The notes: a model not told the origin generated them from the letters alone. 64,000 nt of DNA from Desulfomonile sp963700305 (GCA_963700305.1 CAVOXB010000016.1:31151-95150); one strand, 5' to 3'; counted from the first letter of the stretch, positions 8,010-17,692 are shown. Numbers and translations are program-made.

Positions 8010-8774
8010 ATGTCATATTTACCAGATCTTGCCGAACAAACGGCTATTGTTACCGGCGGAGGCAAAGGCATCGGGAAAGCCATTGCCTTGGGACTCGCCC
8101 AAAGCGGCGCAAAAGTCGTGGTAGCTGCCAGAACCGCACGTGAAATAGAAGCAGTTGCGGATGAGATACGGTTCGCGGGAGGACAGGCACACGCAAAAGT
8201 CACTGATCTAACCCAGAGTGATCAAATTGAAGCGCTCGTTCAAGAAACCGTGAACACTTTTGGAGGAATAAGCATCCTCGTAAACAACGCGGCCAGAAGT
8301 TTTTTCAGACCATTGATCGACCTGAGAGAAGACGGGTTCGACAAGATATTTGATACAAACGTGAAAGCGACTTTCCTGCTCAGCCGGGCAGCTGCCAAGG
8401 TCATGATGCAGCAAGGCGGAGGAAGAATCGTAAACATCACCACAGTTGGGGCCGAACGCGGAGGCCCGATGATGGGCGTGTACCACGCGAGCAAGGCCGC
8501 TCTTAAAATGCTGACAATGTGCATGGCTACGGAATGGGCCTCTATGAACGTTCTGGTAAACGCAGTCGGACCTGGTATGACCAGAACTCATTTCAGTCAG
8601 CCAATATGGGCAAACCCTGAGATCGAACGCCAATTGGTCAGCCGCATTCCTCAAGGGAGGCTAGCTGAACCCCAGGATATAGTGGGTGCTGTACTGTTCC
8701 TGTGCTCAGACGCGGCAAGCTTCATCACCGGCCAATCCATCTATGTTGACGGCGGGACCCTGGCGAATACGTGA
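8010..8774 (+). CDS. Short-chain dehydrogenase/reductase (SDR, classical)
   Basis: A 254-residue classical SDR oxidoreductase. The cofactor motif is TGGGKGIG (residues 15-22), NNAA stabilises the central sheet (near 91), YHASK (near 157) is the catalytic Tyr-Lys pair, and the end is ITGQSIYVDGG. Arg at the end of the second strand (AARTARE) favours NADP(H). The residue 13 before the Tyr, normally the catalytic Ser, is Thr, which can still donate a hydrogen bond. GGAGGT lies 7 bases upstream. It resembles gluconate 5-dehydrogenase and FabG-like enzymes, but its substrate cannot be told. It appears to be monocistronic. Confidence 0.88.
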   Translation: MSYLPDLAEQTAIVTGGGKGIGKAIALGLAQSGAKVVVAARTAREIEAVADEIRFAGGQAHAKVTDLTQSDQIEALVQETVNTFGGISILVNNAARSFFRPLIDLREDGFDKIFDTNVKATFLLSRAAAKVMMQQGGGRIVNITTVGAERGGPMMGVYHASKAALKMLTMCMATEWASMNVLVNAVGPGMTRTHFSQPIWANPEIERQLVSRIPQGRLAEPQDIVGAVLFLCSDAASFITGQSIYVDGGTLANT

Positions 8775-8976
8775 TATATAACCGTCCAGCGATGGGTCGA
8801 AACGAGGAGCTTAGGAGACATGTCGTTGCGAGCGCAACGAAGCAATCTCATCTTTTTACCTGAAAATCCTCCTCGTGACATTCGCCATGCCGGCGAAAGC
8901 CGTCATCAAGAGGGCACGACAAACACATCCGCGGCTGCAGCCTAAACCTTGAGAGCACTTTCACCTCTCTGATTGA

Positions 8977-9013
8977 GTGCGCTCGCAGCGCACGACCCCG
9001 ACTTTCGTCGGGG
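8977..9013. repeat. Two adjacent palindromes
   Basis: GTGCGCT-CGC-AGCGCAC (8977-8993) is followed immediately by CCCCGAC-TTTC-GTCGGGG (8996-9013). Neither has a T-run on either side, so a REP-like element fits better than a terminator. Confidence 0.6.
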
Positions 9014-9053
9014 TGACGACCCGCGTCAGTAGGATTCTCTTTAATTCAACGGT

Positions 9054-9080
9054 CTTGGACAGGCGTCCCTCCTGTCCAAG
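9054..9080. repeat. Perfect 10-base hairpin
   Basis: CTTGGACAGG and CCTGTCCAAG flank a 7-base loop, 14 bases past the stop of the kinase fragment. No T-run follows, so it is either a repeat or a weak transcript end. Confidence 0.55.
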
Positions 9081-9093
9081 CGTGAACAGTAAA

Positions 9094-9945
9094 TTACTTC
9101 CTTGAAAGCTCAATGGTATTATCCAAGGTTTGGCGAACCTGCAACAACAATTCCTTGAATCTAAACGGCTTACCGACGAACCCTTTTGCTCCGAGACTTA
9201 TTACCTCATTGGCAGAGGAGTCTGCCGAGTAACCGCTCGCAATGAGGACCTTCGCATCGGGGTCAATCATGCGAATGGCATTGAGACAATCCTTGCCTCC
9301 CATAGAGGGCATGACAAGGTCGAGAATGACGAGTGAAATGGTTTCTCTGTGCAGAGCATAAAGATCAAGGGCTTCTCTGCCATTTGCTGCTGTAATGACT
9401 TTGTATCCATTCATGCTCAGAATCCGCTTTCCTAGCTCTCGCACCAAGGCTTCGTCATCCACCATCAAAATGGTTTCCGTTCCAAATGGCGGTATTTCCG
9501 CGGACGATTCCGGATCAAGTTCGGCCATGGCAGGAATGGCAGGCAAGTAGACCCTGAATATCGTGCCTTTTCCTACTTCACTATAGCAGTTTATGTGCCC
9601 GCCATGTTGGTTTACGATACCGTAAACCATTGCCAGGCCGAGACCCGTTCCTCGACCGAGTTCTTTGGTCGTGTAGAACGGCTCAAATATATGTTCAACA
9701 ATGTCTTTGTCCATTCCATGGCCAGTATCGGCCACTGTCAGCAAAGCATATTCTCCAGGCACTACCCCGGAATGGAAACTGCAATATTCCTGATCCAGAG
9801 TGGTGCTTTCTGTTCGAATAGTGAGGCTTCCTCCATCCGGCATGGCATCGCGGGCATTTACTGCCAGATTCATTACGATCTGCTCCATTTGAGTAGGGTC
9901 CGCATGGATTTCAGAAAGATCAGACGCCAGATCCAGTCGGATCAT
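9094..9945 (-). pseudogene. Hybrid histidine kinase, front half missing (HATPase + receiver)
   Basis: 283 residues remain of a hybrid sensor kinase. The ATP-binding domain is intact: N-box MEQIVMNLAVNARDAM, G1 VADTGHGM, F-box IFEPFYTT, G2 GRGTGLGLAMVYG. A complete receiver domain follows with the DD pair (LMVDDE), phospho-acceptor Asp (LVILDLVMPSMGG) and the K of VGKPF. The sensor region and the His-containing dimerisation domain are absent. Just upstream of the first Met, coding similarity ends in two tandem palindromes (9949-9991), and an in-frame stop lies a little further up. The gene was probably cut by insertion of or recombination at a repeat. It cannot autophosphorylate on its own His; it could only act with a partner. 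Confidence 0.75.
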
Positions 9946-9948
9946 CGG

Positions 9949-9991
9949 GGTCGGCGTCGCTGCCGACCCACGGCGGGCACGGAGGCCCGCC
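9949..9991. repeat. Tandem palindromes at the break point of the kinase
   Basis: GGTCGGC-GTCGCT-GCCGACC (9949-9968) and GGCGGGC-ACGGAG-GCCCGCC (9972-9991), two perfect 7-base stems 3 bases apart. They replace the expected His-domain coding sequence. Confidence 0.65.
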
Positions 9992-10157
9992 GCTACGCAT
10001 TATTCTTTGCGCAATCGGACAGAAATTTTGACAACTGCTATAATTCATTACGAATTCGCTTTTTGAATCGATAAAATCGTAGAACCTTCTTACAGGGAGG
10101 TTCTCCCCGATTCTTCTTCCCTTGGATGGCAACCGGTCTTGCAAAAATACCGGGTTC

Positions 10158-10682
10158 TTATTTCGCGTTAGGTTCCACGAAAATATTTTGAGCATTAACA
10201 ATAAGGAAATTGTTGTGTCGCTTCGCCACGGTCCCTTGTATGACCACCTCAGTCAGAGGCTTCAAACCGTTAATTCCTTCTATGGAGACCTTCAAAGGTT
10301 TCCCTGAATTATCAACAACCTGAATTGTGGCCATGTTCGTCATGAGCTGTTCCTTGGGAAATTGGCAGAAATCCGCACACCCGTCTTTACACAACGCGAG
10401 GCTCAAGTCGGTTAACAGGAACATGGCATACTTGTCCGCAATGGGCTTGGCCGCTCCTCCGATTCTGCCACGGATCACTATCGGTTTACCTTCTTGTGCG
10501 GTCTTTCTTGCCTCACCAACATTGAGAGCATTGGACGGGGCCGCCGCGAGAAATAGGCCCGTCGGAAGTGTGGCCTCAGTTGTCTTGCCAGGATCGGATT
10601 TGGCATATGTTGCAGCGCCGAGCACTGCGACGATAATTGTTCCGACGATTGTGAGAGCAAAAAAATTCTTGTAATGCTTCAT
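10158..10682 (-). CDS. Exported OB-fold-like protein of the exporter operon
   Basis: A 174-residue protein with a signal peptide (basic start, hydrophobic core to about residue 25, then TYAKSDPG). The mature part has beta-rich segments such as KPIVIRGRIGG, MATIQVVDNSG and LTEVVIQGTVAKR that suggest an OB-type barrel, and a three-Cys loop CKDGCADFC (about residues 100-108) that could bind metal. I recall similar exported proteins beside FtsX-type ABC operons in other bacteria, but no name. It starts 13 bases after the permease stop and is the last gene of the operon. Role unknown. Confidence 0.7.
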   Translation of the reverse strand: MKHYKNFFALTIVGTIIVAVLGAATYAKSDPGKTTEATLPTGLFLAAAPSNALNVGEARKTAQEGKPIVIRGRIGGAAKPIADKYAMFLLTDLSLALCKDGCADFCQFPKEQLMTNMATIQVVDNSGKPLKVSIEGINGLKPLTEVVIQGTVAKRHNNFLIVNAQNIFVEPNAK

Positions 10683-10695
10683 ATTTTTTCCTTTC

Positions 10696-11862
10696 TCATG
10701 AAAACTTGAGAGCTTCGTTTATCGGAGGACGCAAACACCTCCATGCCGGAGGGATCGCGCCTAGTGTTCCCATGATCAATCCAGCGGCAACGCCCAAGAG
10801 CAGGACTCTATAGTCCACCACTAATTGGAAAACGCCCATGCTGAATTTGACCGCACGGCCGTTAATCAACACGATTCCCAACAATGAGCCAAGTAGGGTC
10901 CCCGCGGAGGAAGTAAGCAAGGATTCCTGGATCAGGCTGATCATAATGGCTCTCCTTGAAAAGCCAAGTGATTGCAGCATCCCAAGCTCTCTCACTCGCG
11001 CAGCGAAAGCTGCGTACATGGTGTTGAGCCCTCCGAAAAGACCTGTCAGCCCAATCAAGAAAGCGGTAGTCCAGACCATAGCATGCACTGGTTTATAAAA
11101 TTTCATGATTGACGCGTAGTAATCCGTTTCATCCATCGCAGCCAGGCCCAGGTCGAATCGCTGTTTAGTGAACACGTCGACATCTCCGGATTCCGCTCCT
11201 TCCAGCGTGACAACTAGACATGACACTGTCTCCCTCTTTGTGGCCACCTGAAGATCGGACAAAGGGACCCAGATTTCGCAATCGAGCACTGTCTCTCTGG
11301 CTCTAAAATGCCCCACGACTGTCCAGGAACGATTATCGAACCAGAGCGTCTCTCCTATTGCGAGACGAGCTTCAGGCACTCCCATCATCTCGGCGGCAAG
11401 TCCTCCCACCATAATTTCATCTCTACCCGGATCAGGCATACGTCCGCGGACTATCTTGGCCCTGGGATGCACTAGCAACGCTTCCGGGGTAATGCCCCGT
11501 ACGACTGCGTGCCATTGCCTTGAGCCGTTCTTGTCATCCTTTACGATAATCGCTGCGTGGATTTCCGGAGAAACGTAACTCACGCCGAGGCGAGTCTTTA
11601 TGCCCGGAAGGCTTGCTGCAACGATTCCCGATGCACCCCCTGGGATTTGGCTGCGCTCAAGGCTCTCTTCGCTCCCTGCGGCCATGAGAATCACGTTGTT
11701 GTCTGTCGTCTTGTTGACGAGAGACTTGGCCATACCTCGCACGAAAGAGGCAGCAGTCAAAACTAACAAAACCACCAGAGCGCTTGCGAGAATCGTTAGT
11801 ATTAACCTTGTCCGAGATCGACCGAGATTTCGGACAGCATAATCAAAGGGTAGTAATCGCAT
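10696..11862 (-). CDS. FtsX/MacB-type ABC transporter permease
   Basis: A 388-residue permease of the MacB/LolC/FtsX superfamily. A first membrane helix (about residues 17-42) is followed by a periplasmic MacB-PCD-like domain with the VSPEIHAAIIV..VRGITPEALLVHP..VRGRMPDPGRDEIMVG pattern. Three C-terminal helices follow, starting after FYKPVHAM and including the RVRELGMLQSLGFSRRAIM coupling loop. It lies 81 bases downstream of a second permease and would pair with it around the shared ATPase. Confidence 0.88.
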   Translation of the reverse strand: MRLLPFDYAVRNLGRSRTRLILTILASALVVLLVLTAASFVRGMAKSLVNKTTDNNVILMAAGSEESLERSQIPGGASGIVAASLPGIKTRLGVSYVSPEIHAAIIVKDDKNGSRQWHAVVRGITPEALLVHPRAKIVRGRMPDPGRDEIMVGGLAAEMMGVPEARLAIGETLWFDNRSWTVVGHFRARETVLDCEIWVPLSDLQVATKRETVSCLVVTLEGAESGDVDVFTKQRFDLGLAAMDETDYYASIMKFYKPVHAMVWTTAFLIGLTGLFGGLNTMYAAFAARVRELGMLQSLGFSRRAIMISLIQESLLTSSAGTLLGSLLGIVLINGRAVKFSMGVFQLVVDYRVLLLGVAAGLIMGTLGAIPPAWRCLRPPINEALKFS

Positions 11863-11943
11863 TATCTTATCCCTGCCTCATCACCTGTCCTGCTGTGGCG
11901 TTTTCGTGATTCGTTGTGGCGGTCTCCGCTGTGGACGTTAATG

Positions 11944-13096
11944 TTAGACCGCCCTGAAACACGCGGCTATTTCACGTTTTGAAGCTTGCCACGCTGGAAC
12001 CAAGCCTGCCAGAATTCCGGTGACAGCGGACAAGAAAAGCCCGAAAATCACCGTTCCCAATCCTGCATGGATGTTGATGCTCAATCCTTCCACAGAAAGA
12101 CTGAATTGACCCCAGGATATGATTGTGATGCCAGCCAGAACACCCAAAAGACCACCGGCAACACTGATAATAATGCTCTCCGCAATGATCAGCAACGCCA
12201 CCAAGGCGTTGCTGAACCCGAGCGTCTGCATGATCGCGTGGTCCTTGATCCTATCCTGGACTGACGGTACAATTGCGTTGAAGACCAGTGCAAAAACGCC
12301 GGCGAGACAAGCCCATCCCAGCCATCTCGTAAAATTGATTATTTCAAGGATGTCCGAGGTAGCGCGAGCAACAAAATTCTTTTCCGACCACGTGGTCGTA
12401 GGTTCTGGAGCACTCCGGAATTCGTCATCGATGGCATTTGCGATTGTGTCCAGTTGGCTCGGTTCCGTGACGGTGACGTTGAATTGAGTAACAATGCCGG
12501 CTCCCTTTTCACCCGTCCGCTGAATGAAATCCAAGTGCGCATAGCCGACGTTTTGATCCTGCGGCTCTGTGGACCTCAAGACAGCAGCCACATAGATCGT
12601 GATTCCACCGATTTCAGCACGGTCTCCCACTTTCAGGCCCCTGCGGCTAGCAACTCTATCTCCAAGCAGGTACTGCATCGCTTCTGCGCTTCCAGTTTTC
12701 CAGCGAACCGTCCACCAGTTGCACGTGGCCGAAAGCTTCTTGGCTAAAGCTCTCGGTCGGGATTCCCCGGAAGGTCACGACATCCAGGCCTGTCCTACAA
12801 TTGCTCACGACCACTTTGATTGGAACCACGCTCTTGACTCCTGGAATCTTGCTCATACGAGATTCATAATGCTGGGGAAGATTGCTGGTAAACGGACAAT
12901 ACCGATCCTGGCGATACACAACGAGCCTGGTGTCGTTGGCTCCTCGTTCCGTGGCCTCTCGGACCCCTTGCTGCATAGCTTGAACTGAATAGAACAGGAA
13001 CATTGCCGTTGCCACGCCACCCAACGTGAGGAGGCTTCGCCCACGATGACGGACAAGATATTTGAGCACAAGAGGCAAGAATTTCAGTCCTGGCAT
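11944..13096 (-). CDS. FtsX/MacB-type ABC transporter permease, frame change near 12691
   Basis: Second permease of the exporter. The N-terminal part (from 13096) has the first helix and the start of the periplasmic domain (RLVVYRQDRYCPFTSNLP, VVTFRGIPTESF). The C-terminal part continues in the next frame with YLLGDRVASRRGLKVGDRAEI, the three helices and the coupling loop KDHAIMQTLGFSNALV. The two parts join if one base is dropped near 12690 (in the codons for ENW-SAEAMQYLLG), giving about 383 residues. A sequencing error is more likely than two genes. Confidence 0.82.
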
Positions 13097-13114
13097 TGGT
13101 TATCTCGTCCTTCT

Positions 13115-13825
13115 TCAGTTGCGAAGAACCGGCGTAGACCCGGCTGTCGGTTCAAATTCGATGAGTTTGCCCTTGTCCAAGTGAAGAGTCCGGCCAGCGT
13201 ACTGAGTGGTCTTTGGATCGTGAGTGACCATGATAAGCGTGCGCCCTAGTTCGAGATTGATTTGCTTGAGCAAAGACAGTATTTCAGCTGCTGAAACTCG
13301 GTCCAGGTCCCCGGTCGGCTCGTCTGCCACAATGATTTTTGGATCAGTGACAATAGCTCTCGCTATTGCCACACGTTGCTCCTGCCCTCCGCTTAATTGG
13401 CGGGGAAAGTGATCGTGCCTATCGGCGATCCCGACCAATTCCAGGGCCGCAGCGACCTTTTTATGTCGCTCTTTGGCTGATATGTCGTGCAAAAGAAGAG
13501 GAAGCTCGACGTTTTCGTAAGCAGTCAGCACTGGGATTAGATTGTAAAGTTGAAAAATATATCCGATGTTTTCCGCCCGCCATTTGGCCAGTTTGGAACG
13601 CGACAGTTTGCCTACTTCCAGACTGTTTATGATCAGCGATCCGGAGGTGGGTGAGTCTATTCCAGCTATCAAATTGAGGAGCGTCGTCTTGCCGCTGCCC
13701 GATGGTCCCATCAGGGCAGTGAACGTCCCCTTTTCTATGTCCAGATCCAGACCATCGAGAGGTGTTATGGTCGTTGATCCTTTCGTATATGCTCGCGTCA
13801 AATTACGACATTCGATATAAGCCAT
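13115..13825 (-). CDS. MacB/LolD-type ABC transporter ATP-binding subunit
   Basis: About 236 residues. The ATG at 13825 (MAYIECRNL) is preferred over the longer open frame to 13855. Walker A is GPSGSGKTT, Q-loop YIFQLYNLIP, signature LSGGQEQRVA (the usual second Q of the signature is E), Walker B IIVADEPTGDLD, H-loop THD. The NLIPVLTAYENVELPL stretch is the hallmark of the MacB/LolD group, which power mechanical extrusion of lipoproteins, toxins or peptides without moving substrate through the membrane core. It lies between the membrane-fusion gene and the permeases. Confidence 0.92.
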   Translation of the reverse strand: MAYIECRNLTRAYTKGSTTITPLDGLDLDIEKGTFTALMGPSGSGKTTLLNLIAGIDSPTSGSLIINSLEVGKLSRSKLAKWRAENIGYIFQLYNLIPVLTAYENVELPLLLHDISAKERHKKVAAALELVGIADRHDHFPRQLSGGQEQRVAIARAIVTDPKIIVADEPTGDLDRVSAAEILSLLKQINLELGRTLIMVTHDPKTTQYAGRTLHLDKGKLIEFEPTAGSTPVLRN

Positions 13826-13870
13826 GAAAATCTCCACGTTCCACAGATGTTTCACTCATGCGAACTGGCA

Positions 13871-15419
13871 TTATTCCCCGACTATTCTCACTTTCTTTCC
13901 ATTCTTCAGTTCCGCGACTGAACCGGTGATCACGAGATCCCCTGGCTGCAATCCGTCTAAAACATCGACCCATCCGCTCGTCTTGACGGTTCCCGGCTTT
14001 ATGGCGACCCCGTGAGCTGTCCCGCCATTACCATCAAAATCCCGCACGATCCATGTCAGTGCATTCCCTCCGCTCCCTCGAACTGCGCCCTCGGGAACAA
14101 ACAAACGTTGACCCGATTTTTCCGTACACAAGTCAGGTTTCGCAAGAAACCGGACTCGAGCCAGCATTTCCGGACGAAGCTTTGGGTCCGGCTCCTTCAG
14201 GGCCACTTTCACCTCAAGGGTGTTTTTCTGGATGTTCGCTTCGTGTAATACTCTTGTCACTGTTCCCTGGAACGCTCTGTCCGGAAGCACCTCAACTGAG
14301 ACCTCGCAATCTTGGCCTACACTGATTTTGCCGGCATCCACGAGAGGAACATCTACACGCACCTGCAAATGTTTGGGATCGTACAGGCTGAGAACTCGTG
14401 CTGAAGCAGGATTGTCCGAAATGACCACGACTTTGGAGCCTGGTTCGGTAAGCCTGCTCAGGACAATCCCATTCATTGATGAACGGATTTCCGTTCTTTG
14501 CAGTCTCAACTTTGCTTCTGCAAGCGATGTTCGAGCTTGATTCAGCGCCGCTTCAGCCTGCAAAACCTTGGCACGGCCACGATGTAGATTTCGGCGTTCT
14601 TCGGTGCGCAGAGACATATGCTCCTTGGCCGCTCTTAAATCAGCTTCGTTCTTGGTCAGAAGCTGTTTGGCCCCGGCATGCCGATTGCGCAGGGAAGCGA
14701 TCTTTGAAACTTGGGCATTATATTGTGACCGAAGTCTGACGAATTCTTGTTCGGAAATAGTACCCGATGTGTGTAATCCGACTGCCCGATCATACTGGCT
14801 CTTGGCATGTTCGAGATTGGACTCCTCCATCGTGATCTCCGAAGCTATCTGTTCAAGAGTGGCCTTTGCTTCGGCCACTTGAGCCTCACCGATATTCACA
14901 GCCCGTTCACGTTCCACCGGGTTTTCCCACTCGGCTTCGGCCGACTGCAATTCGGCTCTTTCGGCCTCTAGCGTGGCCTCGAGCTCTATCACTTTGTTCT
15001 CGGCTCGATCTGCCGCAAGAGCAGCGTCTTCGTCAACCAGGCGCGCTACTACCTGACCCTCGCTTACAGTCTCCCCTTCGAGAACCAGAAACTTGCCTCA
15101 CGACGCCATCCGTGAGCGCTGTGACGTACAACTTGTACGGGTCAGCTTCGAGCCATCCCGCGGCCTGAACCGTCACTGATCCACTGACGTTTGCCTCAAC
15201 AGATTTTAGGACTGCCGGGGACGCATGAACCGGGACTGTAGGAATGAATTCCTCATATGCACTCAGGCCCAGCAATGTAATAAAGCCACCGAAGACCAGT
15301 GCCGGGACCATTACACGAATTTTCCAGTTGAACCGGGGTGGAGGGACAGCGTCACCCTCGTGCTCTGCCACTTCCCTGGGTTGAGCCGATCTCAAAACAT
15401 GCAATTTGTTCTCTTCCAC
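13871..15419 (-). CDS. Periplasmic membrane-fusion (HlyD/MacA-like) protein, frame change near 15090
   Basis: About 515 residues. GTG 15419 is chosen because GGAG lies about 8 bases upstream. A cytosolic start is followed by one membrane helix (VPALVFGGFITLLGLSAY), a lipoyl half (GSVTVQAAGWLEADPYKLYV), then a frame change. Removing one base from AAA 15089-15091 (TTT on the coding strand) joins it to LEGETVSEGQVVARLVDED, a long alpha-hairpin coiled coil rich in A, E and Q, the second lipoyl half and the barrel domains (LQVRVDVPLVDAGKISVG, GTVTRVLHEANIQ), ending in VITGSVAELKNGKKVRIVGE. It would bridge the inner-membrane permeases to an outer-membrane channel, but no TolC gene lies nearby. Confidence 0.82.
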
Positions 15420-15580
15420 ACTTTGACTCCGACTCCTGCTCTGGGGATTACACAGCCCGCGAGAGAACCACGGCAAAAAATTACCTGTGATTGACAGTCT
15501 GGCACTGTCGGCAGCGCAACATCTTGTTGCACGCCCACAATGCGGCAACCGCGCACCTCAACAAGTGATCGCCTAAATTG

Positions 15581-15973
15581 TTAGGATCTGGGAGGCCTGA
15601 AGAACAAAGCCTCGAAGTTCCATACTGAGAAAGGCCGGTTTATTTCAGCGAGAGCTGATGAATTGGTGAGTTGAAACGACATAGAAAGGTTGGCAATGAG
15701 GAAGGGAAGCGAATTACAGGACTGACAGTAGCCTTTTTCGCAGCAATCGGCACGTGAGGATTCTGCTGCATCATCATAGTCTTCGAGAAGGACTAAACCT
15801 CCGGTGATCTCCGACATTGTCCGGGAGCAGCACCCTCCGCAGCAGGATTGGGTCTTAAGGCCTGCGACGGCGTCCAGCTCATATTTAGCTGAATTGAGAA
15901 CGCTACACGCATTCGTTACTGCCATGCAGGAACACAAAATCACTATTAGTGCGCATGCGATATTATGTTTCAT
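15581..15973 (-). CDS. Small Cys-rich exported protein
   Basis: A 130-residue protein with a signal peptide (hydrophobic ALIVILCSCMAV). Eight cysteines lie in two clusters, KTQSCCGGCCSRTM and ADCCEKGYCQSC, which could bind metal or form disulphides. The end, FNF-like then ALFFRPPRS, resembles the short proline tail of small exported proteins found near metal-transport genes; this is a weak recollection. It is the first gene of the minus-strand exporter operon, 162 bases before the membrane-fusion gene. A metal-linked role for the operon is a guess from this and the Cys loop of the last gene. Confidence 0.65.
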   Translation of the reverse strand: MKHNIACALIVILCSCMAVTNACSVLNSAKYELDAVAGLKTQSCCGGCCSRTMSEITGGLVLLEDYDDAAESSRADCCEKGYCQSCNSLPFLIANLSMSFQLTNSSALAEINRPFSVWNFEALFFRPPRS

Positions 15974-16071
15974 GATGTTATCTTCGCTGAATACTTATTA
16001 TAGGAAGTCGAGGTTATTTGTCAAGATTCGAGCACTCAGACAGATTCAAAGGCTGGACAGTTCGGGCTAGG

Positions 16072-16111
16072 CATTTGAGGAAGCCTTCTTAAAAGAAGGG
16101 CTCCTCAAATG
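16072..16111. terminator. Long hairpin between two minus-strand units
   Basis: CATTTGAGGAAGCCTTCTT pairs with AAGAAGGGCTCCTCAAATG, a 19-base stem with two mismatches. A T-rich stretch follows on the plus side. It lies just past the stop of the AMIN-domain gene and may end that transcript. Confidence 0.55.
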
Positions 16112-16119
16112 TTCACTTT

Positions 16120-16932
16120 TTATTCAGATTGTTCCACATCGGCCAATGCTGATGTGACATTTTCGTGAGGTGAATTGAGACCCTTGCGCGGACCAGCCTT
16201 TTGTTCTGCGGGTTGACGCTGAGACCATGTGGGTTTCGGCGCACTTGCTGCGTTCTTTTGGAAAGTCGACAGATTATGGATACTAGCTGTATTGAAGCCC
16301 AACTGATCGAAATCTACACCTAATTCGATTTTGAATACGCGTTCGGGATGGCCTCGATTCGCCACTTTCAGGACTATGAGACCGTTGTTTACTTCTGCTG
16401 ATTTTATCTGCAGATCAGGACCGCTGGACAATATCGGATCGTGTTTAGTCCTGGAAACGGTCGGAGGTCCAGGGGGAGTAAGGGAGGACGTGCCGGCAGC
16501 CGCTCCCCATCCCTCCAGGAACAACAGAAGATAATTGCCGACGGATTTGATCCTGTGCTCGGGAATAGGTCGATTTCCGAAGTTCATGACAACGCGTGCT
16601 CCGGATCCCCTTCTCACGGCCCTAACCTCAACCCCAGCCGCTATTGTGCCGGAGATGGCGGGCTCTTTAGATACTCCGTTGCCTTCTATATCAAGCACCA
16701 GGCGGTTCGGGGACTCCAAAGCAGACAACGAGTGTCGGCCTATGTTGCCGTCCGCTCTGACTGCGATCCTCTTACAATCGGGTGTAACGTTTATTTCTGT
16801 GATTTCTCCTGATGCCCCGGCTACGGAGCACCATAGAATCGAAAGGACCAATCCGATGGATATGATGCCTATCCCGGTCAATTTTGTGTGCACTGCAACC
16901 TCCGGAACCGCACGCCGCAAGCGGATTTTCAA
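16120..16932 (-). CDS. AMIN-domain exported protein
   Basis: A 270-residue exported protein. An N-terminal hydrophobic segment (about residues 18-38) is followed by an AMIN domain: TEINVTPDCKRIAVRADG, PNRLVLDIEG, RRGSGARVVMNFG and a final LLLFLEGW strand. AMIN domains anchor PilQ secretins and amidases to peptidoglycan. A second beta-rich part (LQIKSAEVNNGLIVLKVANRG) may be another such unit. The tail is low-complexity. No secretin or amidase domain is attached, so it could be a cell-wall targeting or pilus accessory factor; pilQ is absent from the pil operon further along. Confidence 0.75.
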   Translation of the reverse strand: MKIRLRRAVPEVAVHTKLTGIGIISIGLVLSILWCSVAGASGEITEINVTPDCKRIAVRADGNIGRHSLSALESPNRLVLDIEGNGVSKEPAISGTIAAGVEVRAVRRGSGARVVMNFGNRPIPEHRIKSVGNYLLLFLEGWGAAAGTSSLTPPGPPTVSRTKHDPILSSGPDLQIKSAEVNNGLIVLKVANRGHPERVFKIELGVDFDQLGFNTASIHNLSTFQKNAASAPKPTWSQRQPAEQKAGPRKGLNSPHENVTSALADVEQSE

Positions 16933-17059
16933 ACAAGAATAATCTCCGCCGCTCTTGCGGAACCTAACATGAGTCTGGAGGCTATGATATCACATACGAG
17001 AGAAATATGTCAAATTAATCAATATAAAATCAGGATAATGAGTCAAAAACTTAAAGTAA

Positions 17060-17692
17060 TTATTTTACCGAAGGAGTAGGATCGAGCACCTCACAGGCCA
17101 TGTCATTCTCATGTTCCGTGAGATGAGATTGCAGGCGATCAGCGGCGAGTCTCTTCTGCACCAGGAACTGTTCGAGTTTGTCTTGTTCCCTATTCCACGT
17201 AAATTGTTTCAATTCGAAAGCAGGACCCGATTCTTCGTACAGGGTCACCCACCATTCATCCTCCTTGACGGCATAGCACACCTTGAGTTTCTTGATGCCG
17301 GGCATCCCTCGCGATAATTCCATTGCTGCAGCTTTCACTTTTTGGTCTTCCCATTTGCGATCCTTCGCGTGTGTGCTGTTGCTAGCGACTGAAACAGCAG
17401 GTGTGACCACAGGCGCTTCCGAAGTTTCAGTCTTTTCAGGTATCTCCGCGACGGGAGCGGAGGACTCAGGGGAAAAAGAAGCCGCCGACTGCTGTTCGGC
17501 TACGGTCTGCGCAGGGCCTCGTTCTGACGGTATATATGGCTTTATCAGTCCCTTGTTCGTGCCTGAAGGCTTGGCTTCCGACCGAGATTGATCGCTTATA
17601 CTCGGGTTCCTCAAAGCTTCCTGGGAGGGAATTATGCACCCGTAGCAGAGGGCTGCGCAGATTCCCAGTACAAGTTTTGTTCGCACTGTCAT
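17060..17692 (-). CDS. Putative lipoprotein of unknown function
   Basis: A 210-residue protein with a lipobox-like end of signal peptide (AALCYGC, Cys near residue 19). Residues 25-110 are disordered and rich in S, P, E and A. The C-terminal 90 residues look folded: KAAAMELSRGMPGIKKLKVCYAVKE and EDEWWVTLYEESG suggest a small alpha/beta domain. It precedes the AMIN-domain gene on the same strand by 127 bases and may be co-expressed. Not recognised. Confidence 0.65.
   Translation of the reverse strand: MTVRTKLVLGICAALCYGCIIPSQEALRNPSISDQSRSEAKPSGTNKGLIKPYIPSERGPAQTVAEQQSAASFSPESSAPVAEIPEKTETSEAPVVTPAVSVASNSTHAKDRKWEDQKVKAAAMELSRGMPGIKKLKVCYAVKEDEWWVTLYEESGPAFELKQFTWNREQDKLEQFLVQKRLAADRLQSHLTEHENDMACEVLDPTPSVK

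Larger units (their letters stand above)
8775..9093. other. 319-base gene-free stretch of palindromes
   Basis: No gene. It holds TTGCGAGCGCAACGAAGC plus AATCTC at 8826-8849, the pair of hairpins at 8977-9013, and the hairpin at 9054-9080. All look like dispersed intergenic repeats. Confidence 0.6.
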
